The notes: generated by a model not told the origin, from the letters alone. A stretch of 64,000 bases of DNA from Arbacia lixula (GCA_963669155.1 OZ022577.1:11396395-11460394); one strand, 5' to 3'. Positions 24,340 to 35,822 are shown, counted from the stretch's first letter. Program-made: numbers and translations.

Positions 24340-24907
24340 ATAATAGGGTGATTATTTCTTTCCTTTATTTTGTCCTTTTCCTTGAGATAATCATAGATCA
24401 AAGGAAAACTAAAGTGTATGTATGAAAAGATTATCATTTCTTTTGTTTATTTTCAATTATGTGAAGACAAATGTAATATTATTTTTGTATTTGTGGCTGT
24501 ATGTATTATTTGAATTGGAACATAATAAAAACTATTGAAAAACAAAAAGTGTGTGTGTGTGTGTGTGTGTGTACTTCCATACTTGACTGCAGCCCAATAC
24601 TAAAAACTGCTACATATACTCTCCACTTAAAAACAATTCATCACACAAAAACAATACAAATTACTAGTATTATTCTCATTTTATATTTGATCTCTTCGTC
24701 TGTTTTTGTTCAGAAAGTACAACCATTGTGATTCATTATGATACAAGCATTATAACAAGACATATGCCTTTAATTATATCACCTGCTTTTTAATCAAATT
24801 TTTCAAGACTTTAGCAAGGTATGGATGATGGGGAGTTCAAATTCTATGGGTATATCACTTTGTGTATAAGGTTGGGATCTCTTCCTGTTGTTGTTTTATT
24901 TTTTTTC

Positions 24908-24943
24908 TGGGGGGGGGGGGGTTGGTGGGGAGTGGGGGAAGGT
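24908..24943. repeat. G-rich run
   Basis: A run of 13 G followed by TTGGTGGGGAGTGGGGG, a possible G-quadruplex on the plus strand. Confidence 0.8.
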
Positions 24944-25127
24944 GATGATTGATGCCCCTCACTCTCATAAAAAATGGAAATGTTAATATTTAAATAAAAT
25001 AAACAAATCAAATAAAAACAAAAATTGTAAGAGACAACATACTTCTTTCTATGAGGGAAGGATACTTTTGAATTCAATCACATGACCTCACTTAAATGAT
25101 TTAAATATTTGTAAAGATACTGTAAAC

Positions 25128-25333
25128 ACCATATATTTCACGTGTTTTATTTTCGCGAATTTCGCAAGTCTGGACTATTCGCAAATTTAACACAAAATTA
25201 TAAATATGACGTGTTCAAGCACATGTACTACTAGTACTAGTACTCCATGATCGCAAATTTAACCACTCACGAAATTGTCAGGAAGTCTTGATTGGCAAAA
25301 AATTAGACTTGCGAAATACATGGTGCATACCGT
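25128..25333. mobile_element. Degenerate inverted repeat with TTCGCGAATTTCGC arms
   Basis: ACACCATATATTTCACG near the left is the imperfect inverse of GCGAAATACATGGTG at the right. Inner words GCGAATTTCGCAAGTCT and AGACTTGCG also pair. Probably an old MITE. Confidence 0.5.
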
Positions 25334-25929
25334 ATATGTAGGAAAATTATTTAGACCATTTGCAGCTTTAAAAATTCAGCCAGCAAAGAAACCTGTGAAA
25401 TACACATTGGAGTCATAGAGCAATATGAATAAAAGGCATGCATGAAAATAAGCATCCTGGGACAACATGATAGTTTCAATTACCTTAATATGTTCACAAA
25501 AGCTGAAGTACATTTCGCCTTATTAAATCAGCCAAAATATTTCTTTAAGAATTGATACATACCGGCACTCTATTGAAACTTATTGTAATTGTGAAAATAA
25601 CTACAACATGTACAAGAATACTGAGTCTTACATTCATATAAACACACTAAATGAGGACGGAATAAAATACCCATTTATATCGTCTTTGCAGTACAATATT
25701 CAAGGTAAAGCATTCAGAATTTGTTCGACAAATACTTCATACACACATATAAAAGTCGTCCTTTGACTTTATCTAATTTAGCATAAAATGTGATCAGCAC
25801 AAGCAGTATGTACATGTACAGTGATATACTCTTACAGTACAGAGAATAATGCTGCATTGGTATAAAAGAGACACTTTGTAAGGACAGTTCAATTTATTCA
25901 TATCTTTCTTCTTTTTCCCTCTTCCTCCC

Positions 25930-25931
25930 TA

Positions 25932-25963
<32 letters not shown>

Positions 25964-25978
25964 CCTCTCTCTCTCTCA
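25930..25978. repeat. (CT)n microsatellite
   Basis: About 48 bp of CT dinucleotides with a few TTTC and CCCT interruptions. Confidence 0.95.
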
Positions 25979-26094
25979 AATCCACGCATAAATACTGAAA
26001 TTATGTGTGAGTGGGTGCCAAAATCCAAAAGGCTCTGAAGTGAGGAAGATACTGAGCAACATAAATAGTTTATTGGCATACTTCTGACCATCTC

Positions 26095-26100
26095 TTTATT
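26095..26100 (-). terminator. Candidate polyadenylation signal of the SAMD15-like gene
   Basis: TTTATT on the plus strand reads AATAAA on the minus strand, about 400 bp after the stop codon at 26495. A second AATAAA is at 26069-26074. Either could serve; transcript data are needed to choose. Confidence 0.3.
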
Positions 26101-26494
26101 TTTCCCTGGTATACCTGATGTCGCTATAAATGCTTCTCACGCCATATTATCGTTTCCATCACAATTGTTCATTCTTATCCTTTGTTCACGTGGCAGTGCA
26201 ACATGGGCAGATGTATAGCAATGTTTGTTCATAAATAATTTGTGTCTTCCTCATAAAACCAAACAAACAATGCAAATAACAAACTTTCATGTTTGCATGA
26301 GTTCTGCATGGCCTTGCATATCAAAGCCACAACACATAAAAGCTTCAAAGCTGCCATTCATTGGGTAAATATAGACATGCATTGTAATTCTTCCATCTTT
26401 TTAAAGAGTGGCAACAGAAACAAATGATTGACCACACAATAAACAGGACTGAACGGTTGGTGCATAAGTACTAACAAGTACAGACACAGGCTGG

Positions 26495-26719
26495 CTATCT
26501 TTTGAGTTCCTTGTTCTTGAGAAGATTCAATTCCTTTTCTATCTCTATCCTGCGTAGCTCCTTCTGGTATTTGGAGAGAGTGAGGCTCTCCGCCTTGAGG
26601 CCCGATATGCTCTTGCGCTCCAGGTACATTCCTTTCAGCTCCCTGTGAGGCAGAGAGATGCTCCGGTTCCAGTATGGTTCCTCCACACCCAGCATATCTC
26701 GGATGCTCTTTGCAATGAG
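26495..26719 (-). CDS. SAMD15: SAMD15-like exon 3 (end of SAM domain and C-terminus, stop)
   Basis: Acceptor TCATACAG before 26719; 74 codons and a stop. It starts in phase 0 with L-I-A-K-S-I-R-D-M-L, completing the last SAM helix, then G-V-E-E-P-Y-W-N-R-S-I-S-L-P, a motif I associate with SAMD15, which has E-E-P followed by R-S-I-S-L-P straight after its SAM domain. The C-terminus (residues 115-137) is a Lys/Glu/Leu-rich helix. Together with exons 1 and 2 this gives 137 residues, far shorter than the human protein, which carries a long N-terminal extension. Confidence 0.88.
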   Translation of the reverse strand, partial: LIAKSIRDMLGVEEPYWNRSISLPHRELKGMYLERKSISGLKAESLTLSKYQKELRRIEIEKELNLLKNKELKR

Positions 26720-26957
26720 CTGTATGAAATGGGGGAGTCACGAATGTATGAATAACATGATTGCTCATTCTGATACTTTACTAAACTGTGGAATAAAGTA
26801 TAATCTCTACACAAAACAAATCCATTAGGCATGGTAACATGGTACTATCTTATATCATAAGGTAGATTTGAATTTGTTTAGAATATAAGCAATGTACATG
26901 TAATAATTTACACTTTGATGAATTTATGCTGTATAACCCATTTTTATTTAATATCTT

Positions 26958-27152
26958 CTATGGGGTTAACAATACACATTTATTCATTGTGGTTTGGATA
27001 TTTGTGGACAATGGACTGAAGGAGATCAGGGAATTGAAAGATATAAAGTACTGGTAGAACAGATATGTTGCCTTATTCCACCAGTCATAATTGGCATATG
27101 ACATGCTCATTCTATCTGCAAGAATCTTCAGGATTGAAGGAGGCAGATTAAC
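26958..27152 (-). CDS. Possible alternative last exon of the SAMD15-like gene
   Basis: A clean acceptor (TTTTTCTTCAG before 27152) opens a 64-codon frame to a stop, in the phase 0 that exon 2 needs. It begins V-N-L-P-P-S-I-L-K-I-L-A-D-R-M. It would replace the final SAM helix and the E-E-P..R-S-I-S-L-P tail. I see no good phase-0 donor that would make it an internal exon. It may be chance. Confidence 0.3.
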   Translation of the reverse strand, partial: VNLPPSILKILADRMSMSYANYDWWNKATYLFYQYFISFNSLISFSPLSTNIQTTMNKCVLLTP

Positions 27153-27450
27153 CTGAAGAAAAATAATAAGAACTGATGCACTCAATTAATGTTTCAGAAT
27201 GGTTCTAAGAGGTGACACAAGCATCAATGCTTTCTGGCAAATATATGTAGTTACAAAATGGAGATGGAACACACATTGAACAAAAATACACAAAATATAG
27301 TTAACAAAGAACAACTTGATCTGTCTCCCTTTTTAACCTTAGTACAGGAACATGCCCCAAGAAATCGTTTTCATCATGGTAACTGTGAAATACTGTGCAT
27401 GGAATGCGACTTAGTGTTTCCCTGTCAAATTTACACACCAACATCCATAC

Positions 27451-27549
27451 CTTTATGTGGTCAAAGTCTGTGATCCCAAGTCTGGGCAAGGTTGATGAAT
27501 CAACAATGATGAGCTTTCTCCCTGTAATCAAGTTTGTTGTGAAGCAGGC
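27451..27549 (-). CDS. SAMD15: SAMD15-like exon 2 (core of the SAM domain)
   Basis: 99 nt, 33 whole codons (residues 31-63), acceptor ACTTTCAG before 27549 and donor GTATGG from 27450. It encodes A-C-F-T-T-N-L-I-T-G-R-K-L-I followed by L-P-R-L-G-I-T-D-F-D-H-I-K. These are the central helices and the L-G-I....H loop of SAM domains. Phase 0 at both ends fits exon 1 and exon 3. Confidence 0.9.
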
Positions 27550-28117
27550 CTGAAAGTGGGATTAAAACAGGAAATATGAAATGATGTTTAGATCACAGAC
27601 CTTTGTATAATTATATTATATCTGATTACAATTAGATATATGGTACAAACATGGCTTGCAAACTGAAAAGTTAATGAATGGACACATCATGACAACAAAC
27701 ATTGCCATCGATGGACATTGTCATTGCCTTGGCCTTGGTCCTGGAAAGAAAATTAAAAAACAAGACTAGAGTAGGGAAGTCTAATCTTTGGACTACAAAG
27801 TGAACAATGATAACTCTAAGACTAAGCTGGGTGAGATCTGAACGGGATGCCATTGTCTTTCTACTGCAGAAACAGCGTGCCCCTGGACCAGGTCTATAGA
27901 CTCATTGCATTTGTATCAGACACGCAACACAATAAAGCCAGTACAGCTTACTCTCGATATAACGAGGTCGTCGGGACCAGGGCTTTTTCCTCGTTATAAC
28001 GAAACCTCGTTGTATCCAAACAGAATAAAAAACAATAAAATACATTGAAAACATGTGTGATTGTGTGTTCATCGTGTTTTACTATGTTTTCATATCCATA
28101 GCCGTCTTGGAAACATG

Positions 28118-28198
28118 CGTTATCAAACTGAAAAAAGGGGGATTGGATCGTGCGTTTTCAAACTGAAAAGGGATATGCGCTTTCAAACTGAAAAGGGG
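28118..28198. repeat. Three tandem copies of TTTCAAACTGAAAAGGGG-type unit
   Basis: TATCAAACTGAAAAAAGGGG, TTTCAAACTGAAAAGGGAT and TTTCAAACTGAAAAGGGGAT in a row inside the pogo-like element. Confidence 0.8.
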
Positions 28199-28788
28199 AT
28201 TTATTTTTGCTCAACACATTATCCTACCTTGATACATTTTGACGTTTCAATAACTAATTGCATTAAATGAATTATAGACCATTCCCGATACGATGGGTGT
28301 TATTTTGCAGTAAATTAATAGGTCAATTGTTCTCGTAATCTTCTGGACAAGAAAACATGTTTCATTGTTTGGACAAACAAGAGAACAGGCGGCGCAACGG
28401 GTTGAACGGCCGGGATATGAGGGGAAGGTGGAGTTAGATAAGAGCGTCTCGCTCGCCTGATAGGTTTTGCACAACGACGTAGCAACACCGTTATGATCTG
28501 CACTTTCTTTGTGGGTCATTCCAAAATTAGTAAGAGGGGGTTCCATGTTGAAGATTAACGCTGCCGTGCATGCTCATACATGTATTTCATTTTGTATCGT
28601 GATGATTTCCAGCGGTATTCTAATTTCAAGAAGATTTTTTTATTATCTCTTCAAACCTTTCAATGTCATATTTCAGTGCATGAAATATACTTCACCCGTC
28701 CGAGATCACATTTGTTTTTGTCAAGAAACCCAATCAATCGCTGCTCATCAGACACACAACCAATCATGCCAATTCAGCACGCACCGTG

Positions 28789-29007
28789 TCATTGATTGCC
28801 GCGATGGGATCGGACTTGCAAACCACGTGCTTTCAATGTACGTACGCTGTGCGAAGGAGTGATGTATCACAAACTGTGCACGCGCCGTATATCATTGATT
28901 GCCGCGATGGGATTGGACTTGGAAGCCATGTGCTTTCAATGTAGGCCTACGTAAGCTGTGCGATCGCGAAGGAGTGGTGTACAGTATTAGAAACTGTGCA
29001 CATGCTG
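28789..29007. repeat. Direct duplication of about 103 bp inside the pogo-like element
   Basis: TCATTGATTGCCGCGATGGG at 28789 recurs at 28892. Both units continue to AAACTGTGCAC; the second carries a few short insertions. Confidence 0.85.
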
Positions 29008-29053
29008 TAATACACGGCCACACAACGCAATTGCGTTGTGTGGCCGTGTATTA
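29008..29053. repeat. Perfect 46-bp palindrome
   Basis: Arms of 23 bp with no spacer; the centre is ACGCAATTGCGT at 29025-29036. Every base pairs with its mirror. It lies in the right part of the pogo-like element. Confidence 0.97.
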
Positions 29054-29512
29054 CGAGATGCGTGTCTGGCTCCTTGCGGTGCCAGTGTTTTCATGTCTCA
29101 AGTTTTCCTTCCTCGTTGTAACGGGACGCAATTGTTATGTTTTTCTTTGTCTTGGGGTCAACAGAATAAGCTCGTTATAACGAAATCTCGTTGTAACCGT
29201 GCTCGTTGTAAGCGACGTGTTGCACCATAGGTTTGCATGTAGAAACATTTGGGACCGAGAGATTTCTCTCGTTATAACGAAACCTCGTTATATCCGTGCT
29301 CGTTGTATCGAGAGTAAGCTGTATTATGCAGCACGCGAGCGGTCGCTAGTCACTCCCTGCACCCTGAACTCCGGGCGTTGGAAAGCCGAGTCGAGTGAAC
29401 AAGAATTGAATTTAACGCAATACATATCACCTTCATTTACACATTTTCTTATTTTCTTTTGACCATGGGTGCAATGCAATTGATAGTTGAAGACCTTAAC
29501 ATTTGTACTTAC

Positions 29513-29602
29513 CCTATATTGAGGAAATCCAAGATCGGCAATCCAGTCTGCAACTTGATCAGTTGTCCAGTACAGGCAAATAGGATCCCCCGGTCCCGCC
29601 AT
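29513..29602 (-). CDS. SAMD15: SAMD15-like exon 1 (start codon, first SAM helix)
   Basis: ATG at 29602 in a strong start context (ACCATGG); 90 nt, 30 whole codons, donor GTAAGT from 29512. The protein begins M-A-G-P-G-D-P-I-C-L and enters the SAM domain at Y11 (Y-W-T-T-D-Q-V-A-D-W-I-A-D-L-G-F-P-Q-Y), a textbook SAM first helix. The SAM domain spans about residues 11-76 across three exons. SAM domains mediate protein-protein oligomerisation; the molecular role of SAMD15 is not well known. I see no upstream exon, and the good start context supports a short N-terminus, but a long 5' extension cannot be excluded. The gene is head to head with the Ig-domain gene. Confidence 0.87.
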
Positions 29603-30098
29603 GGTTGTTTCTGTGTTGCTACGGTACGTACGGGGCCGGAGCTCGCTTACCTGTTGTTTGCCTCTTTCCAGCCACTCATTATATCACTTACATTTTTAAA
29701 TATATATTTTGAAGTAGTTTAATGTATATTATTTCCATTAAAGTTATTATAGTTGAAATTTTTTGATCTTTTTCATTTAGAATTGATCATTTTTTTATTT
29801 AAGATATTTGATAAATACTTTCAAATACTAAAATTGATATTATCTATAAATTAAAAAGACTGGAAATAGAATAGCATGATAAGCCAAGGATCGGAGAGCA
29901 AAGGCGACAACAATACGGTCTCGGCTCGTTGTGTGATATGACCGCCGATTTAGGTCTATGTGCATGTAATTTGTGTTTCTCCATCACAAATCTATTATTT
30001 AATTTCATATTTTTCCACATTTGAAGTAAAACAAAGAAACAAACTAATACAGAATAATCATACACGCTTTAAAAAAGTTTGTAACAAATGTGATAAAA

Positions 30099-30160
30099 AC
30101 AAGCATAGGCCAAAGAAATAACATAATTGTTACATGTATTTCTATAGCCTATGCTTGATG
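30099..30160. repeat. Small inverted repeat
   Basis: CAAGCATAGGC at the left pairs with GCCTATGCTTG at the right; the arms extend imperfectly to about 21 bp. Confidence 0.8.
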
Positions 30161-30459
30161 TATAACAAATCATTTCAACGGAGATTGTTGTGATAATAAT
30201 CCTCCATTTTCTTTTGTTATATCAATGTATCCATTTTCTTTAATGCTCTGTATTTTGGTCATAAAATGCCATGTCAATCTTATTCAAGAAAGGCAAACAT
30301 TAAAGCTGAGCCGAATACCCTGTTAGTGAGTAAAGCTTGTCGCGGGTAGGCCTAAATCTCCATAAGTGTGACAAAACATTTAGTTCAGAAATGGGATAGA
30401 GAGGAAGGAAGAACAGAGAGAGGGGGTAGAGAAAAGGGTGGAGGGGCCGGGACCGGCCG

Positions 30460-30462
<3 letters not shown>

Positions 30463-30521
<59 letters not shown>
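30463..30521. repeat. (AG)n microsatellite
   Basis: About 29 uninterrupted AG units, preceded by GC-rich GGGGCCGGGACCGGCCGG. Confidence 0.95.
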
Positions 30522-30524
<3 letters not shown>

Positions 30525-30829
30525 TAGTGAGAAATAGAGAAAAACACAGGGAAAAGAAATTAAGAGATCGTTACAGGTTGGTTACTGCGTGAACATGTCT
30601 GACCCTTATCACTTTAACCTCACTGAATGCCAGAAAAAATGGTGCTCTAAGGCCTGGGATTTATGTGTATTGCTTGTGGACAAATACACGTAATGGCACG
30701 CAAAGAGAAAGTTTCTTTCGTATATTTCATGCAATGTGCCAATCGTTTTGCGGTGGTAATATCCGAGGTAATGTGTGCACGTCTCAGTGATTGAGGGCTC
30801 ATCATGATCGTAAGTTATGTGTGTTTTTC

Positions 30830-30975
30830 TTTGTGGCTATGAATCACCTATATGCTCACAACACAAAATCACTGATTTATTGAATAATCCATTATTCTAT
30901 TGTTATTTGTGGCTAGGAATCACTAGTTCTACTCACAACACGAAATCCCCGATTTATGAATAATGTATGCAAATT
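30830..30975. repeat. Two tandem copies of a 76-bp unit
   Basis: TTTGTGGCTATGAATCAC at 30830 recurs as TTTGTGGCTAGGAATCAC at 30906. Both continue to CTCACAACACRAAATC and a GATTTAT(T)GAATAAT segment. Confidence 0.85.
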
Positions 30976-31619
30976 AAGTCGTGGTAAAGCGTGGGACCAG
31001 AAATTTACTTGATAGTTTGTGAGTCTGATTTCAACAAGTGAATCATCTTGTATATTTTCTCCACTTGGATACAAAACGAAATGTAGGCCTACATTGAACA
31101 TTTTATTTTCACACTAGAGCAATTTTGTCAAGAGACCTAGGCCTGTAAATTCCTTTCCCATGACTCCCTCCGATTCACTTTTATATAAGAGAGAACTTAA
31201 GGGTTTTAAACTTTGCACACTATATCAGCTGCGTTGTCCCACGTTTTAACTCGTACCACCCGTGTTGCTGATTATTTCCATTGTAAAATAGAAGTCCGAA
31301 CGAGCATTAATCTATTTGGTATGTATACAAAGGGCTAATTTTGTGTTACCGTAGTTAACTTCATAAACAGTGAAAATCTTCTAAATACACCCGTTAATGA
31401 TGATTTCAAACTTAAACGCATCAGAAGGGAATCGCGGTCGGTAATCAGGGTTACGAAAATCATAATAGTTTTTCACTTTTCATATTTATGCTGATGATGG
31501 CTCTAATAGCAAGATATAATGACATGTTCCATTTGAAAGAGATTAACAAGACTAGTTAATGAAACCCTATGATGTTGTATTCTTCAAGATACTACTCCCC
31601 CTTTTATTTTTCATTTTAC

Positions 31620-31908
31620 GTTTCACCAGCAAACGGCAGAGCGCCACCTATCAATTAGCATCGCTGCTCGCGCTCGAGTGCTCTGGAAAACAGGTGCATG
31701 CTGCTATCTCGCTGCGCTGCACACGTACACTGCGCGCACCCAAACTACTCGATCGAGAGAAGACCTAGCCGAAGGAAACGGCTGTACCCGAGGATTCTGT
31801 TCAAGAAAATCAAATACTGCTTAAGATCAGGATACTTGCGCAGAAATGTGCTGATAAACAGCGTGGAATTATTCAAACTTCATAGCGTGCCCATCAAGTA
31901 CCGGAACC
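31620..31908 (+). promoter_or_regulatory. Presumed promoter and 5' UTR of the Ig-domain gene
   Basis: A locally CpG-rich stretch (CTGCTCGCGCTCGAGTGC, CGCTGCGCTGCACACG, CTCGATCGAGAGAAG) ends directly at the signal-peptide start codon. No TATA box is obvious. The boundary between promoter and transcript is unknown. Confidence 0.5.
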
Positions 31909-31960
31909 ATGTTTCAAACGTTGTTCAATATGAGGATAACTACATTACATCTTCTGCTTG
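31909..31960 (+). CDS. Ig-domain receptor (PTK7-like candidate), exon 1: start of signal peptide
   Basis: ATG at 31909 (context GGAACCATGT); 17 codons plus one base, donor GTGAGT from 31961. The residues are M-F-Q-T-L-F-N-M-R-I-T-T-L-H-L-L-L. Spliced in phase 1 to exon 2, the protein continues A-L-C-V-L-R-S-S-H-A, completing a signal peptide with a basic n-region (R9), a hydrophobic core (about I10-L22) and a likely cleavage after S-S-H-A (residue 27). A second in-frame ATG at 31930 could also start. The way the signal peptide is finished by the next exon is good evidence that both are real and joined. The protein enters the secretory pathway. Confidence 0.75.
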
Positions 31961-34900
31961 GTGAGTATTGTTACTTTTTATCAGCATCACATATTTGTGG
32001 GCCCTGTGGGTTCGGCGTAGACAAGCCCTCGGCTTCGCTGGGCTGGGCGGCTAATCCAGTTTCAAAGGAGGCCAATACTGACCGACTGCACAGACGCCGT
32101 GTACAGCGCGTGCGCCCCACTGCACTGTGAATTTATATGGGGTATACTCTAAATTCTAAAGTCTACCTCTCCTATCATGAGACTCAATGTTAGTCTATGA
32201 TGTTTTTTTTTTTTTTTTAAGACAATACTTGGTTAGATATATGCCATTTATTGATAGCATGTCTGATATTTGACATGTTTGACTAGACAGTAATAAACCT
32301 CTCAAATAGTGAAATACATGGGGACTTTGGTTACATTTTCTGAAATCATTGCTACTCTGTCTCCGGCTGCGGCAGAAGGTGTAGTCTGTAATTAAGACAT
32401 GATTGACGATTTGATACTTTGATAGATGTAGATTTCAATAAGATGGGAATTACAGCTTATTTTAAGGTACAATTGACTAACATACCTAAGAAATATGTTG
32501 CTGATAATATTGAGATAGAGAGCGATTTAGTGCTCTAATTCCAAATATACTTTTCACTGATTTGGTAAATTAAATATACAGATGAACTTGACAACATTGT
32601 TTAATAGTTAATTGTGTGATTGTGACATTCTATTTTTTGTATGCTCACCCTTGACCTTTAGTGTTTACCCAAAAATTGCTGTCAGTGAAAGCTGACAATT
32701 AAAGAAGCATCATGACTGCATTGATGAAACAAAATAGGAAACACATACATAAGACTGATTAATGGTTGCAATAGTTTGTTCTATTTTGTACAGAAAATAA
32801 AACAAATTTGCAGTTTTCTTATATGTATGTGCATTCATTATTGTTAGAGCAGAGTCAGAACAGATGTATATTTGAGAAATAAGATATGAGTAAGAATATA
32901 CAGACAGATGTGATACCATGAAATGTTACGTATCAGAACTTTTCACTTATGGGTCACATAATTTGGGTATTAAAAAATGGCCACATGTCAACCCACAACT
33001 TTTTTTCTGCCAGAGGCATCATGCATTATAAATGACACTGTGATGGCAGTTGCTAGCTGATGAATAGATATGACAAACAATAGTCATTGTTCGGCCTATG
33101 CTCTGAATTAATTATCTGCACATTTTTAGGTAAAAATTTGTCCAAAGGTGGAAATCTCATTTATTGTTGCAAGGATTATTACAAGATAAATAAAATGTCA
33201 CAAAACCTGCTACAATTTTTTTGACATCTGTGACTTTGTAATGCGACAATTTCAGCTTGATTTGAGTTGTTTTTATCATTTTTTAATTGTCAATCCTTTG
33301 TGACACCTCCATGTACATGTAAGCGGATGTTTTAAAAATATGATTTGTTGTCCTTTGGAAGTTTCCCCTAGTGTCTGCATTCTAAAAAAAAATGGAAGTG
33401 ACACTGTTTGTGTACAGTATGTACAAAAAATATCTTCTACTGTACATGTACATACTTAACACTTCTAGATGGAATACAAAGTAGGGTTAGTGTTCATGAC
33501 ACACTTTTTCAATGCCAAGTTATATCTTTCATGCTGATGTATCACCAGGTAGGTATCATCCCCAATTTAGATTGCAGCAATCGTACATTTCAGATTTTAG
33601 TTATGACCCTGCTCATTAAAACTTCCCCCCTCTAATTTCTAATGGGTCAACTCACTTACAAGACTTATTTCTTTCTTGCTGTTCCAACTATGGTTTCATC
33701 CCTTGTCTTACATGTATATGTGGTGTTCCATTTATATTTTACCATTCTTTGTTTTTATGATGAACACTGTATTATGTTTTCATTCTAAGTAACGGAAATG
33801 AACTTGAACTTGAATATTCGTTACACGGTCCCCAGAAACATACCAATCTCAGTTTGTTTTAATTCTGTTTCAAGCACTTTTTCATTGTATTTGAATGTAG
33901 CTGATATGTGCAATTAGTATTTTAGTGTTAATTGCTAAGCTTGAAGAATTGTTGTTCAAGAAGAATTTTTACCAAACATTGTGTAAAGGGAAAATATTCA
34001 TGCTACAGTACACATTGCGTGCACTGTTGGCATGTTTTTAGTAACAATTCAAAATTTCCAGTTGACACACAATGGCATTGCTCGCGAGTCACCAGTCACA
34101 ATCGATATTCACCATTGTAAACTTTAAATACTTTTATACAACTTCATGTAAATCATGATGATATCAAATCATGATAAGTGTGTGTTGTAGTTGTTAAGTA
34201 GGAATCTACATGTACAGTACATGTGCGATCAGAGTTGGAGATCGAATAAAAATCAGATGATGTCACTAAGCTGGCCCATCTCTGTTTCTTTCTCATCTTG
34301 TGTCATTTTCACTCTCTGTCTCTCACTTTCTTTCTCATTGCCCCACTGTCTGTATCTTGTTGTGTGTCTGTTCCCTCTTTCTCTGTTATTTTCTAAAAGA
34401 AATGAATACTGATTCACGCAAGTGTAGTTTTACATGGGAGATTTATACATGTACATTGTAAAAAGGAATGCACTACCGGCACAGGAATGTTAATGTACAT
34501 TTTATGTTAATCTTGTAAGAAAGCTCCCTCATCTTTTATAAAATGACTGTTTTATGACAGTATAGTGTACGTGCAGCATAGTGCAAGATGGGATGAGTTG
34601 TGTATTCATGTGGATAAACTGTTTGCTTTTGCTGCTCAATCTGTCCCAGCCAGAGGGCTTCAAAATGCATTGATTTATCTTTGAGATCTTCGATAAATAC
34701 ATGTAGAGGTGGATGTTGTACTCAAAATTTGTTTTAGTGCTGTTCTCCTTTTGCAATCTTCTTTCTTATCCTTGTTTTGATCAAACATTTCCCCCTGAAT
34801 AGTAGTGGCCGTCAGACAGTCAGACTGTTAAGCTCTATTGATTAACATCACAAATACTCACTTATGCAATGGATAACAAATGGCCCCTTCCTATTCATAA

Positions 34901-35822
34901 CATGTTTTTATTAAGGTCCACCTTTCTCTATGTGTGCGCTAAGGTTTTTTTGCATGAATTGACCGGTCTGTCAAAGGGGGCCACATGGTCATTATTCTAC
35001 ACTAATAAATGTGTAATATAACACAGATAAAGGAATGTTGATGCCACTTTCTTTCATATTGCTATTGATTTCACATTACATGAATGCTTTTCTGTGGAAG
35101 CACATCTAAAGAAGTGGTTATCCAAATTGCCCTGTTGGTAACCGACATTACCACTTAGCTTTTGTATCTGAGTGCCCCGTTTCCCTCATGTGTTTCTGTA
35201 CCACTGCACTGTAGCGTGCATGTGCCATTGTCCGCATGATTGAGGCTCTGTGGTTTGGGTCTTTTGTGCCCCTTTGTGTCCTTCATTCACCGCCTCCTAG
35301 ACTGTCTGTAGGCTTAGGCTTGAACAAATGGGATTTCAGCCTTGTTATTTTGCCTGGGAATTGAAAGGGAAGGAAGGCAGGGGATGGAGTGATTGGACAC
35401 ACAGTCAGGGATATTTTTTTTCTTTAGAACACTGAAACATGTATGTACATGTACATTGTACCTGTACTGCATGTCTGATGTAGAACACACAATGAGTATT
35501 GCACACTCCACTGGCATTTGTGTGTCTGTGTGGCTCTTGTAAGTTGTAAGTTGTAATTATATTTGTATAGATCCTCCGTGTACATACTGTAGAAAAGTGC
35601 ACTTGTGCAAATATTATTAACACAGATTTGGACAAATGATGTGGGACAGAAGTAACCACACATATCAGTTCAGTATTCTTGTAAATTGTGAGAAAGTTCC
35701 AAAGTGATTTTATAAGTTTGCAAGTATTGCATGCAGGTATGTGTAAATCTGGATTGAGGGCAGTATAAAAAGAGAGTGAGTAAGAGAAAGAAAGAAAGAC
35801 AGTATAGTCCAAATATATATGA

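Larger units (their letters stand above)
23301..26494. other. Intergenic region between ACBD3 and the SAMD15-like gene
   Basis: Contains a long CT tract, two GT tracts, a run of 13 or more G, a degenerate inverted repeat at 25128-25333 and a further CT tract, each listed. 24.0-24.3 kb and 25.35-25.9 kb hold nothing I recognise. The right end should include the 3' UTR of the minus-strand SAMD15-like gene. Confidence 0.7.
27945..29321. mobile_element. 1.38-kb TA-flanked element, pogo/Tigger-like ends
   Basis: Left end CAGCTTACTCTCGATATAAC and the inverse right end CAGCTTACTCTCGATACAAC match over about 22 of 23 bases; TA lies directly outside both ends (27943-27944, 29322-29323). Subterminal words CTCGTTATAACGAAACCTCG occur once near the left end (27988) and twice near the right (29171, 29269) and look like transposase binding sites. 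CAG...CTG ends with a TA target fit the pogo/Tigger group of Tc1/mariner transposons. No transposase frame remains; the interior frames are all 117 codons or shorter and unrecognised. It also holds a tandem duplication and a perfect palindrome. Confidence 0.8.
27550..29512 (-). other. SAMD15-like intron 1
   Basis: A 2-kb intron, 70% of which is one TA-flanked mobile element (27945-29321). The flanking 27550-27942 is AT-rich with nothing recognised. Confidence 0.85.
29603..31908. other. Head-to-head region between SAMD15-like and Ig-domain genes
   Basis: Presumed to hold both 5' UTRs and promoters. Just upstream of the SAMD15-like start is a CpG-bearing stretch (ACGGTACGTACGGGGCCGGA, 29619-29638). 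Then come AT-rich sequence (29.68-29.87 kb), a small inverted repeat, a GA tract and a 76-bp tandem duplication. No other gene was recognised. Confidence 0.6.

Noticed and set aside
28247..28862. Frames of 99 and 117 codons inside the SAMD15-like intron
   Set aside because: They lie in the pogo-like element; no DDE/D transposase or helix-turn-helix feature is visible.
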